A stretch of DNA of 64,000 nucleotides from Diphasiastrum complanatum (taxonomy: Eukaryota > Streptophyta > Lycopodiopsida > Lycopodiales > Lycopodiaceae). Shown here piece by piece: positions 1 to 9,519 of this stretch. The stretch spans positions 1 to 64,000 of the forward strand of contig MU832113.1 of assembly GCA_029204225.1 (NCBI GenBank), given 5' to 3'. Below the pieces are notes generated by a model. That model was not told the origin of the DNA. It searched no databases and worked only from the letters and a program-made list of their open reading frames with translations. The translations under genes and the position numbers were made by a program. Numbering within the stretch: the first letter of the stretch is position 1; each line of letters opens with the position of its first letter.

Positions 1-651
1 ACTAGACCCGATTTGAGCTATTGTGTGCACAAATTGAGTCAATTTATGCAAAATACTAAGATCCAACATTGGAAGATGGCCAAGAGAATTCTAAGATATG
101 TATCTTCTACTCAATATTATGATTTATTGTACAAGAATGAAGATCTAACCAATGTTGGCTATTCAGATTCCAAATTTGCATGTGATAAAATGGATTGAAA
201 GTCCATTAATGCATATACTATCTTTCTTGGAGGCAATCTTGTGTCTTGGCTTTTAAAGAATCAAGATAGCATATCCCTATCTTCTTGTGAGGCCGAGTAC
301 AAAGCACTCACTACAACAACTAAAGAGGTGCTTTGGATCAAGAGGTTTATCATGGAGCTAAAGTGCATCAAAGAGGATAATCTTCTTTTGATCAAATGTG
401 ACAACATATCAGCCCAAGCTCTTGCAAACAATCCTATTTTTCATGCAAGAAGCAAGCACATAGAAGTGGCACACCATTTTGTAAGGGAAAAGCTCATTGG
501 AGGTGAAATCAACATGGAACATGTCAACACATCTTCATGTATTGCTGATCTTCTCACAAAGCCACTTTGCAAAAGTGCCTTCTCAAAGCATAGATCTAAC
601 CTTGGTCTTATCTCAAGATCGATGCTTGATCCACATTGGATACTTTTTTAG
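1..651 (+). pseudogene. Copia-1 end of RT region and RNase H (3' half of pol)
   Basis: Frame 1 reads as the end of a copia reverse transcriptase region (TRPDLSY..., RILRYV) followed by RNase H, with the SSCEAEYKAL stretch near 289-312 and the C-terminal ADLLTKPL stretch near 547-570. RNase H removes the RNA strand during reverse transcription. The frame is broken once, by TGA at 196-198 where the family has a basic residue, which looks like CGA to TGA decay. It ends at TAG 649-651, next to the polypurine tract and LTR. It is incomplete at the left window edge, and the preceding RT segment with the catalytic YVDD is not in the window. Orientation is opposite to the rest of Copia-1. Confidence 0.88.
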
Positions 652-657
652 GAGGAG

Positions 658-1270
658 TGTCAAAATATTGGAAAAATCTATCTAATGTTGTAAGTAGGGG
701 TCCTAAAAATGCCAAAGATGAATTGAGCTCTTTTGGCTTAGTAAAGGCTCATCTTAGAATAAAATATTCAAGGTAGGTAGAAGTAGAAACTCGAGCTACC
801 ATAGGAATTGCCATTTGTACTTTGCATGCCACATTTAATGCATAAAAATACTAGGTGGCACAATTAGACATATTGAGGTGGCTTGAATAAGTCTAGATAG
901 CTTGAGAGGTGGATTCATAACTCCAATTCAACTCAAAGTAGGAGGAGAGTCCATGGATCTATATATATGTGATGTACTCTCATTGAGAAGATGATGAAAT
1001 TTGTGTGTAATGCAAATTTGGAGACTAAGCTCTTTGTGCCCTCTCTCTCTACTCGAGTTTGTACTTTCATATTCTCTCTCTAGCTGAGTTGAGGCATTTA
1101 TTGTACTTAGTTTCATGTTTTGTTGACAGATCTTGCTTGTAACACAATAATATTTCTTGTATGATCAGCTTTCCTATTGTCAATCAATGCTAGTTTGATC
1201 TTTATGGTATTATTGGGCTTAGGAGATCAAAAGTACATGTGTAGGGCGTCCCACACGTATGAATTCAACA
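658..1270 (+). repeat. Copia-1 3' LTR (613 bp)
   Basis: It begins TGTCAAAATATTGG just after the purine tract aggaggag (650-657) and ends GAATTCAACA. It matches 5015-5602 in reverse complement. A 62-codon stretch read from each copy (928-1116 and 5169-5357) differs at 5 codons. It is 25 bp longer than the other LTR, which lacks a segment near gcataaaaatactagg. Confidence 0.9.
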
Positions 1271-1275
1271 CGACT
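1271..1275 (+). repeat. Copia-1 target site duplication (3' side)
   Basis: CGACT directly follows the LTR end. The partner is agtcg at 5603-5607, which is CGACT when read in element orientation. Confidence 0.8.
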
Positions 1276-1392
1276 GGCATAGCTTCCTTATTCGTGAACT
1301 AACCAACTCCATCAAACCCAACAACCGTGAGCGTATCGTAGCAGGCCCCCTATTGTGTAACTTTGCTTGCGCACTTCTCGAGGCAAAAGTGC
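1276..1392 (+). pseudogene. Inverted flank of Copia-1: C-terminal piece of the interrupted ORF
   Basis: These 117 bp lie between the 3' LTR and the point near 1393 where minus-strand copia homology starts. Read on plus after CGACT, the frame is open up to a TAG near 1394-1396, beyond the inferred breakpoint. It continues, in frame, the minus-strand ORF that ends at 5608. I read it as original flanking DNA carried along when the 3' part of Copia-1 inverted. Function unknown. Confidence 0.65.
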
Positions 1393-1887
1393 CATAGAAG
1401 GATCATAGTCACTAAGCACAAATCCTAATGAAAGTAGAAAGTTGTTGAGTCTTGAATATCATGATCCAGGTGCTTGCTTCAAGCCATAAAGACTTCTAAA
1501 TAGCAAAGACACCTTAGATTTATCCTTGACGAATCCTTGAGGTTGTTCCATGTATATCTCCTCCTCAAGATAGCCATTCAAAAAAGCGTTGGAGACATTA
1601 AGTTGATACAATTTCCACTTAAAAAATAAGGCAAGAGAGATTATGATTCTTATTGTCACCATCTTTGCTACAGGAGCAAAGGTTTCTTCATAATCAAGGC
1701 CATATATTTGTGCAAAGCCTTTAGCACATAATCTTGCCTTGTACTTGTTGATGGAGCCATCATGATTGTACTTGATCTTGAACACCCACTTGCATCCAAT
1801 GATGTGCAAGTTAGGTGGTGGATCCACTAGCTCCCATGTGTGGTTGGTGATCAAGACATCATATTCAATCTTCATGGCCTCATACAC
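1393..1887 (-). pseudogene. Copia-1 reverse transcriptase, N-terminal part
   Basis: The minus-strand frame 1887-1459 has the copia RT start (WELVDPP, GCKWVFK, KARLCAKGFAQ, DVSNAFLNG-like NVSNAFLNG, YLEEEIYMEQPQGF, LYGLKQAP). Homology continues to about 1393 in comparison with the longer copy at 41232-44553. It is cut before the catalytic YVDD. The missing segment, about 115 codons before position 1 of the window, should lie left of the window if the inversion model holds. Confidence 0.85.
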
Positions 1888-1967
1888 TCCTTGGTATTGA
1901 GGGCTTCTTGGACATCTTTGGGCTCCTCATGAGAAACAAAATAAGCATAAGTGGAATCAAGATCCAC

Positions 1968-3460
1968 TTATTTTCCTTTGTCATCATAAGTGAGCCTCTT
2001 AGGCTCGGATCTCTCCCTCATGGATCTTCTTGGAGTGAAAATCCGAGGACTTCCATCTTCAAATCTCGACCCCTCCATATGTTGATTGTCTTCAATAACA
2101 AAAGGTGTTAGATTTTGACGTTGCTTGATCTCGGCCCCTCCAAGATTGTACTTTTCTTCTTCATGAAAAACTACATCTCTACTTTCAATTACTTTAGAAG
2201 TAGAAAGCATGTAGATTCGATAGGCTTTCTTGTTAGATGAATATCCAACCATTACTCCTTTGCTTGCAAAAGGATCATCCTTCTTTCTCGTTTCCAAGGG
2301 AATATGGACAAAGCATATGCATCCAAATACTCTACGGTGATCAACCTTAGGTTTCTTCAAATAAAGTGCTTCATATGGTGACTCTCCTCCAAGTGCAACA
2401 TGAGGGAGTTGATTGCAAAGATATTTGAACAATTGATGGCCTCATCCCAAAAGTCTTTTGGCAAGGATGTCTCAATTCTAATGGTTTTGGCACATTCAAA
2501 CAAGGTTCTATTCTTTCTTTCATCCACCCCATTTTGAGATGGTGTATATGCACAAGAAAACTCCCTTTTAATGCCTTCAAGCTCACAATAATCATGAAAT
2601 TTATTGGAAGGGTACTCACCACCTCCATCACTTCTAAGAATCTTGATTTTGTATGAAAATTATTTTTCAACTAGAGCTTTGAACTTTAGGAAATAGTCAA
2701 ATGCCATAGATTTTGAAGCTAGAAGATATAAGCAAGTAAATCTTGTGAAATCATCAATGAAAGTTACAAAGCAAGTAGCACCACCCTTGCTCTTTGAAGA
2801 TGAGAAGTGCACATCCGAGTGTATGAGCTCCAATGGATGTGTAGTCTTGATAGATGACTTTGAAAAAAGCTTCTTATGAGATTTAGATATGGCACAAGCC
2901 TCACATGGCTTGAAATTTTTGGAGATAAGATTAGGCAGGCCAATAGCTTTGGCTTTCTTGACCATGGACATCATAGAACTATAGTTAGGATGCCCCAACC
3001 TTCTATGCCATAGTTCCTCCAAAGAAATATGAGAAGCAAAAGCACCATCACAAGAGTTAGCATACTCTTTGGGATCACGCTTGTAGATTCCACCATATCT
3101 AGACCCAAATGCAAGGATCTCATCATGCTTCTTGATTGTACATGTATCAACATTGAAATTCACATCTAGTCCACTATCAAGCAATTGCCCAACATTAATA
3201 AGATTTTTTGTTAACTTAGGAACAAAAAGTACTTCAGACAGAGAAAGAACTTTTGATGATGAAAGCTTTAAGGGAATGGTCCCTATGCCTTCAATAGCAC
3301 ACTCATGATCATTTGATGTGTAGATGGACTTCTTGGCTCCTTCATAAGGTGTCATGGATGAAAAAGAATGCTTGGAGCTACACATATGTGAAGAAGCTCC
3401 ATTGTCGATGTACCATGAACCATCCTTCTTGAAAGGTGGTGAAGAAAAACTCGAGATCAT
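1968..3460 (-). pseudogene. Copia-1 protease, GAG-pre-integrase and integrase, frameshifted
   Basis: The minus-strand frame from 3460 reads protease (WYIDNGASSHMC), pre-integrase zinc motif (ELWHRRLGHPNYSS ... CEACAISKSHKK) and the start of the integrase core (LELIHSDVHF, FVTFIDDFTRF). It shifts near 2660, passes through another frame, and resumes at 2432-1968 with the integrase C-terminus and linker (HVALGGESPYEAL, RVFGCICFVHIP, SMRERSEPKRLTY). The protease active site is D-N-G rather than the usual D-S/T-G. Frameshifts mean no functional polyprotein. Confidence 0.88.
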
Positions 3461-4258
3461 AAGAGATCCTCTCCATCACTTGCATGAGCATCTTCCTTCT
3501 CTTCATTGGAAATGTTGGCTTGCTTGAATTGACTCTTCTTCTTGAAGCAATTGGTGGCATAATGCCCCTTCTTGCCACAAAAGAAACACTTGATGTTTTT
3601 CTTCTTCTTCTTGGATGTGAAAGCTTGAGAGGACTCATCCTCTTCTCCTTTCTCCTTGGAAATAAGATTGTTCTTGCTTGAAGAGGGTTGGTGTTGATTC
3701 TTACTTCTTGACTTGTGCTTTTCTCTGGTAAAGAGGGCTTTACCATCAATGTTGAGAGACAGTCTTTCCATTTTCAAGAGTTTATACTCTTGTCTTTATT
3801 CTTCAGAAATGAGCACACTTTGGAGTGCTTCCAAACTTGGTAGCTCCTCCTTAATGGCAATGGAGGTCTTTAACTCTCATTACATAAGCTGAAGCACATT
3901 CATCACTTCTCTGTACACTTTGAAAAATTTGGTTTCTTAGTGTTAGAAGTCTAGAAGTATTCTTTGCCTCATAGATGGACTTGAGAGTATCCCAAGCATC
4001 TTTGGCATTAGTACAAGCACCAATTTCTCTTAAGATGTCATTTGAGACATTCATTTTAATATAATGTAGATCCATTCTAGCTCTCTTTTTGTACTTTGGA
4101 ATTTCTTGAGGAATTTGTGGCTCTTCTTCAATACCAAGTACAATATCCATCACATCTTGTAGAATTAAGACAGATTCCATCCTCACCTTCCAAATTGAGT
4201 AATTGGAGGTTGACAATCTTTCACTTGCTTCTAATAGAAAGACACCCATTGAAGTCAT
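3457..4258 (-). pseudogene. Copia-1 gag with CCHC zinc knuckle, frameshifted
   Basis: The frame at 4258-3851 is the gag N-terminus (MTSMGVFLLEASERL..., NYSIWKVRMESV, then the KYKKRARMDLHYIKMNVSNDI region). The frame at 3777-3457 carries the nucleocapsid CCHC knuckle (CFFCGKKGHYATNC). They are not in one frame, and a further shift separates the knuckle from the protease. This is the only copia copy here with the gag N-terminus joined to the body without a deletion. Confidence 0.85.
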
Positions 4259-5001
4259 AAAGAATGATGGAAATCAAAAAAGATGGATGAAAAAACTGCT
4301 TATCTTCTCACTATAGGAACCAATCAAGGGCCAAAAAACCAAATCCTATGTAAGACAAGGCAAAAAACTGTGAGATAGATCTCATTAGTTTGACAATCTC
4401 TCTAAAACAAGATTCGAATCATAAAAAAAGATGAAGTATGGCAAAAGTTATGGTTCTCTGAATTTCACACGTGTGAAATACTCCAAAAATGTCAAATTGA
4501 CTCAAATACAATCTATTTCTATGAAACAATTTGCCTAGAACCTATAAATTTTGTCTAAATCACATATAGATGAGATTAGTCTACTTTTGGATTATTTTTG
4601 TGATCATTCAAGCAATAAATGACATGTACTCACGATTTGCCACAGGTCTAGGCACCCTGCCTATGACTATTCAAAAGCTTATAACTTTTGATTGGCTTAT
4701 CCAACTGTCATGATTCAAATTGCATCAAATTCTACCATTTCTAGCTTTCTAGTGGGCCAAATTGCATGAAATTTGGATCTAAGGTGAGAGAGAACCACCA
4801 AACTGAAAATGGGTGGATTTCACCCGTGCCTGCACCTAAAATTCCGTACAGTACCTGATCTGGACCATTCAAAGTGGTTTGAAGCTCTAAATCACCAAAA
4901 AACCGCAAACTAGCTAGAAAGTAGAATCTAGACAATTCCTAGTTTGAAATCTGATCAAATTTGCAAACTTTTTGATTAGATTTGCTTGTAAATCTTAGGT
5001 A
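4259..5001 (-). other. Copia-1 untranslated leader
   Basis: This lies between the primer site and the gag start. I see no coding sequence; short open frames here lack any family resemblance. Confidence 0.6.
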
Positions 5002-5014
5002 GGCTCTAATACCA
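5002..5014 (-). promoter_or_regulatory. Copia-1 primer binding site (initiator Met tRNA type)
   Basis: On the minus strand the sequence after the LTR is TGGTATTAGAGCC, one base from the usual TGGTATCAGAGC. It directly abuts the LTR end. Confidence 0.85.
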
Positions 5015-5602
5015 TGTTGAATTCACACGTGTGGGATGTCCTACACATGTACTTTTGATCTCCTAAGCCCAATAATACCATAAAGATCAAACTAGCATTG
5101 ATTGACAATAGAAAAGTTGATCGTACAAGAGATATTATTGTGTTACAAGCAAGATCTGTCAACAAAACATGAAACTAAGTACACTTAATTCCTCAACTTG
5201 GCTAGAGAGAGAATATGAAAGTACAAACTCGAGTAGAGAGAGAGGGCACAAAGAGCTTAGTCTCCAAATTTGCATTACAAACAAATTTCATCATCTTCTC
5301 AATGAGAGTACATCACATATATATATATCCATGGACTCTCCTCCTACTTTGAGTTGAATTGGAGTTATGAATCCACCTCTCAAACTATCTAGACTTATTC
5401 AAGCACCTCAATATGTCTAACATTAAATGTGGCATGCAAAGTACAAATGGCAATTCCTATGGTAGCTCGAGTTTCTACTTCTACCTACCTTGAATATTTT
5501 ATTCTAAGATGGGTCTTTACTAAGCCAAAAGTGCTCAATTCATCTTTGGCATTTTTAGGACCCCTACTTACAACTTAGATAGATTTTTCCAATATTTTGA
5601 CA
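5015..5602 (-). repeat. Copia-1 5' LTR (588 bp)
   Basis: On the minus strand it starts TGTCAAAATATTGG at 5602 and ends GAATTCAACA at 5015, followed by the primer site. It is the pair of 658-1270 and lacks 25 bp present there. Confidence 0.9.
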
Positions 5603-5607
5603 AGTCG
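5603..5607 (-). repeat. Copia-1 target site duplication (5' side)
   Basis: agtcg on plus is CGACT on minus, directly before the LTR start. It matches 1271-1275 in element orientation. Confidence 0.8.
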
Positions 5608-6180
5608 TATGGCACAACTGAGGGGCCAGGGAGTTCCAAAAAGGATTCCACTATCTGACTCAACAACTTAGACTGGATTCTGTCCTTGCGAAATGTTGAA
5701 ATAACCAGAAAGTTATTCAATAGATGTGCAGCCTTCTGAATGACGGGTTCCGTGATAGCATCTATCATGTAACCATTGTTAGTCTGGATTGGAATTTCTG
5801 GTGCGGTTTGGGTGATGAACGGTTTGATCAGAGTTTTGGCGTGGCGATGGGAGATGGGTTGACGATCACCGGACATAATGCCAATGGTGACCATCGAGTC
5901 TGCATTAATCTTGACCTTGTACGTGGTACCTTGGTACAGGAAGTGAAAGCGAGTCTTTTCCTCATCTCAGGTGGCATAAGCGTGAAGGGCGAGGCCTATG
6001 TTAATCTCAGAATGGAAAAGTGTCGGGTAAAAACCCATTGCCTCCAGAAGTGGGCCTGCTATCTGCAGCCATGGTTAGATCAGAGCGTCAGAGAGTAAGG
6101 GCCAAATCTGTGTGGCCTCGGGGATTTCATGCTAGATCACCTATTTGGTGCCAATGTCTTCAGAGGATGAGGAGGCCATG
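5608..6180 (-). pseudogene. Degenerate ORF of unknown function interrupted by Copia-1
   Basis: A minus-strand frame starts at ATG 6180 (MASSSSEDIG) and runs to 5608, where Copia-1 is inserted. Its conserved-looking core includes MGFYPTLFHSEINIGLALHAYA and VTIGIMSGDRQPISHRHAKTL. It has four in-frame stops (two TAG near 6130-6145, TAA near 6080, TGA near 5969). At least the TAGs and TGA could be C-to-T decay. The frame continues without a stop across the reconstructed empty site into 1276-1392. I do not recognise the family. Its position downstream of a gypsy integrase on the same strand suggests an extra 3' ORF of Gypsy-1, but it could also be a separate gene. Confidence 0.5.
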
Positions 6181-7112
6181 TTAACAGTGATGATTAGAAG
6201 TCGAAAAGGTAGGAAAAATGGTGGAAAAGGTAAAAAGGTGTGGAAACGACAAAAACTGTGAATTACGAGTATTGGATGACAAGTATTGTAGTTCAGAGCG
6301 CAGATCGGTATTCAGTATGAGCAGATGATAGTTGGTAGGAAGTTTGGTTGCAAACGGAGAACTTGGTAATTTCAGTGTAAATTTTGGCAGAGCTTCGCTA
6401 GCAAAGGTGACAAATGACTCAAATTTAGCCCTTATATAGTGGAATTTAGAGTGCGTATTAGGTGAAATCCACTTTCCCTTGTTCAGTTCCACACAAATTT
6501 TGGCAGGCACCTTCTTCACAAAATTATAAGACCTCAGGGAAGTCTGCGAGAGTTCAGAAGGTGATTTGACTACTATGCGAAGGTTCATGTTGTCTGCGAG
6601 GGTTCAACTCTCGTAGGAAGTGATCTCTCGCACAACTTGTTCTTGTGATTGGATTTTCAAGATCAAACCATGTAGGCAAGCTAATTTCACTGCTCTGATT
6701 TCATTTAGACACCTTGCGAGGGTTGGCAAGATGATCTTGATGCTCTACGAGGGTTCTGAAAATTCAGCTTTTGGAAATCCTTGCACACACTAAAAAATGG
6801 TGATTTTCTGATTTTTTAACTTTTGTAAACTGGTAATCAGCTTCATCCAGGCTTGATCTGACTATTGGTAGTTCTCTGGAAGTTCTGATGAATACTTGGT
6901 AGCAGATCCATCAGTCAATCTAATGATCAGCTTCCTTCTTGATCCTATCTGGATCTGGATCCTCCTTGTATTCTGATGGATTTTCCCGATCTTGTCAGAT
7001 CTGGCCGAATCTTGATGGATCTAGCTTGATTTGGCTTGATCTTCCTAGATCTAGTGGTGATGGTCTAGCTGAATAGCTTTTCGTAACGTGTCATCACCAA
7101 TCTGGATCTCTC
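6181..7112 (-). other. Non-coding region downstream of Gypsy-1 integrase, with repeated motifs
   Basis: I see no convincing coding sequence. 6530-6760 has several copies of a tgcgaggGTTC / ctctcgca motif in both orientations, the same motif that fills 9740-10530. 6880-7060 is rich in gatctggatc-like words. No gypsy 3' LTR matching 10852-11664 is present. Confidence 0.5.
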
Positions 7113-8287
7113 TTATTGTGGTGGCCAGTACTTGTGCAACCGGCTACCGTTGATGGGTGTATCGAATGGTGTCCCATCTAGCTTTTCTAAATTCAAGGCT
7201 CCATGATTAAGAATTTCCTTGATCCGATAAGGACCTTTGCCTGTGACTTTTAACTTTCCCTTGATCACCTTGGTTTTATACATCAGGACCAGATCTTCGG
7301 AGCAAAGATCCTTCTTTTGTAATCTGGGATCATGCCATGCTTTGCGTCTTTCGTTTTCAGTTGCCAGTGCATGCACAACTAGTAAGCGTGTTTCACAGTG
7401 TTTATGCAGAGCTTCGTGGTGTAGTTGTAGAGATTTGGACTCATTAAGACGTTGTGTAGTGGCAATTCTTAATGAAGAAACTAAAAACTCTACTGGCATC
7501 ACAACATCCTGACCATATACCAATTGGAAGGGTGTTTGATCAGTGCTTTCTTTATATGTTGTCCTGAATGCCCACAGTGTAGCATGCAACTTGTGTTCCC
7601 AATCTAATATGGTAGCTTCAACTGTTTTCGTGAGCATGCTACACAGGATCTTATTGGATGATTCTGCTTGCCCATTACCACGAGGATAATAAGGCTTACT
7701 GGTTCTGTGGATCACGAAGAATTCCTCCAACAGGACCTTGATGGTCTCATTGATGAAATGGCTTCCGCGATCGCTAACTAGCTCCACCGGACATCCAAAG
7801 TGCACAATGATATTTTCATAAAGGAACTTAGCAGTGGTCCTAGCATCAACTACTCTTACTGCCTTGGCTTCGACCCACTTGGTGAGGTAGTCTGTGGCTA
7901 CGATTATGTATCGAACCTGGGAACTCCTTGTTGCAGGGAGAATTGGACCGATGTAATCCAATCCCCACTTTTCAAGTGATGCTTGGTTTAAGACCGGGTG
8001 CAGTAGGTCATAATTCAATCTCGTTGGCCTTCTCGTCCTTTGGCACACATCGCACTTTTTCAAGTATTCCTCCATATCCTTATGAATCGTTGGCCACCAC
8101 ATCTTGATTGCAAGATCTTGCGAACTGTAATGTCGGATGCAAAATGGCCTCCACCCATGCCTTCATGTGAAAGTGAAATGCTCTGGGTGGCTTCATGAGA
8201 AAGAATACACCGCCGAAGAATTCCGTCGGGTCCTCTTTGATACAATTGGCTGGCAATCAGCTGATAAGGTCTAGCCTTCAAGATCAA
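7113..8287 (-). pseudogene. Gypsy-1 integrase
   Basis: Two overlapping minus-strand frames form the integrase. 8287-8060 gives the N-terminal region with the start of the HHCC zinc-binding part (HEATQSISLSHEGMGGGHFASDITV). 8102-7113 gives its end (YLKKCDVCQRTRRP), then the DDE core (GLDYIGPI, LVSDRGSHFIN, YYPRGNGQAE) and the C-terminal domain (KGPYRIKEIL ... SRLHKYWPP). The core motif residues are visible. A one-base shift between the frames near 8080 breaks the polyprotein. It ends at the TGA next to 7113. Confidence 0.85.
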
Positions 8288-8613
8288 TTTCCGTTGTTTC
8301 GCCTTTGGTAGTGATTTGTCTGTTGGCCCCGCATTAGATATTCAATAATGTTGGCAGCCCATTCTGGTACTGTGTCCATGTAAAATAAGGCAGCATCTGC
8401 CAGCTCAACGTCGGGTTGGGTTGCAATCTCCTTTCCCTTGATTCGAGACACATGATCTGCCATGTAGTGTTGTTTTCCCTTGCGAACTACTATCCGAAAA
8501 TCAAATTCTAACAACATATGTAGCCATCTGGTGATTCTTCCGGTGTTGCAAGTTTTATTAACGAGATAGAGCAAGGGTTGATGGTCTGTATAAAAAGCAA
8601 AATGTGTGGCCAT
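8284..8613 (-). pseudogene. Gypsy-1 RNase H, C-terminal part, and linker
   Basis: The minus-strand frame has FYTDHQPLLYLVNK and FRIVVRKGKQHYMADHVSRIKG, typical of the end of gypsy RNase H and the linker before integrase. It is separated from the RT/RNase H frame upstream (8623-9219) by a stop just before it. Confidence 0.8.
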
Positions 8614-8622
8614 CAGGTAGTG

Positions 8623-9219
8623 TCAAAATTTCTTAACCGCATAGATCATTGTCAGTGCTTCCCGCTCTGTGGTTGAATAATTCATTTCGGTATCACTGAG
8701 CTGTCGGCTTGCAAATCGGATTGGAAAATCTTTTTTGTGTTCACCTGGCTGGGTTAAGACTACTCCAATTGCATACTTTGATGCGTCCGTATGCACGTGA
8801 AACTCAATGGACCAATTGGGTGGGCATAAGATTGGTGCTGAAACCAATGCATCCTTAAGCTTCTGAAAAGTCTTTAGGGCTTCCTCGTTCCAATGTGGAT
8901 CTATCGTGAGTTTGTAAATTGGTCGGGCTAACTCCGCAAAATCAAGAATGAAGATCCTATAATAGTTAGCATGACCCATAAAGATGTAGACTTCGCGGAT
9001 CATCCCCGGTGGTGGTAGATCAACAATGGTCCTGATCTTTGATAGATCTGTGGCGATCCCGTGTCTTGACAATATATGGCCGAGAATCAAGCCATGTGTC
9101 ACCCATAATTGACATTTTTCTGAATTCAGGGAGATTTGGTAGTCGCGGCATTTTTGTAACACCTTCTCCAAATTGGATAAGTGTTCTAATTCTGGTCCAT
9201 GCACGCACAGATCGTCCAA
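8623..9219 (-). pseudogene. Gypsy-1 RT C-terminus and RNase H start
   Basis: The frame begins just upstream as FLDDLCVHGPELEHL, the segment following the position of the catalytic YxDD. It continues with the RT thumb (NSEKCQLWVTHGLILGHILS, MGHANYYRIFI) and RNase H (FHVHTDASKYAIGVVLTQ, STTEREALTMIYAVKKF). The fingers and palm of RT are absent because the sequence joins directly to gag at about 9230. Confidence 0.85.
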
Positions 9220-9461
9220 GAATCTTGAGCCACTGCCAATAAGGACATGGGAAACAACATCAGCTTCTCCGTAGGTGCCCGTTCGTAGTAAATTTCACAA
9301 GCTTGCTCGTAGATATAGAGGAATCGGATGGGATCTGATGATTCGTCGTATTTTGGTATTTCTATCTGTGGTGCTCTCCAGACTGCTTGCAAGGGAGCGA
9401 CAGGTACGGGTTGGTCCATTGGATCCATTGGTGCTGGTTCCGGTTCTGCCTCTTGTTGCAC
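9220..9461 (-). pseudogene. Gypsy-1 gag N-terminal fragment
   Basis: The minus-strand frame from 9461 reads an acidic start rich in Met and Pro, followed by IEIPKYDESSDPIRFLYIYEQAC and EKLMLFPMSLLAVAQDSW. This is the pattern of a plant gypsy capsid domain. It stops abruptly at about 9230 and the next bases are RT. The join shares the bases attcttgga between gag-like and RT-like readings, which suggests deletion by short-homology end joining. Confidence 0.7.
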
Positions 9462-9519
9462 AGCTGCTAATCTGGGAAGGTGTGGTGCTTGATTTGCTAT
9501 CTTTCATGCTATTGATCAT

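Larger units (their letters stand above)
1..5602. mobile_element. Copia-1, LTR retrotransposon with internally inverted 3' part
   Basis: The 5' part (LTR 5015-5602, primer site, gag, protease, integrase, start of RT) reads on the minus strand from 5602 down to about 1393. The 3' part (end of the RT region, RNase H, polypurine tract, LTR 658-1270) reads on the plus strand from 1 to 1270. Both outer LTR ends carry CGACT when read in element orientation (1271-1275, and 5603-5607 as agtcg). The halves do not overlap in coding content. A single insertion followed by inversion of its 3' part plus about 117 bp of flank explains this. The other inversion breakpoint should lie just left of the window. 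Confidence 0.85.

Noticed and set aside
928-1116. 62-codon minus-strand ORF, repeated at 5169-5357
   Set aside because: It lies inside the copia LTRs and is repeated because the LTRs are; no protein family.
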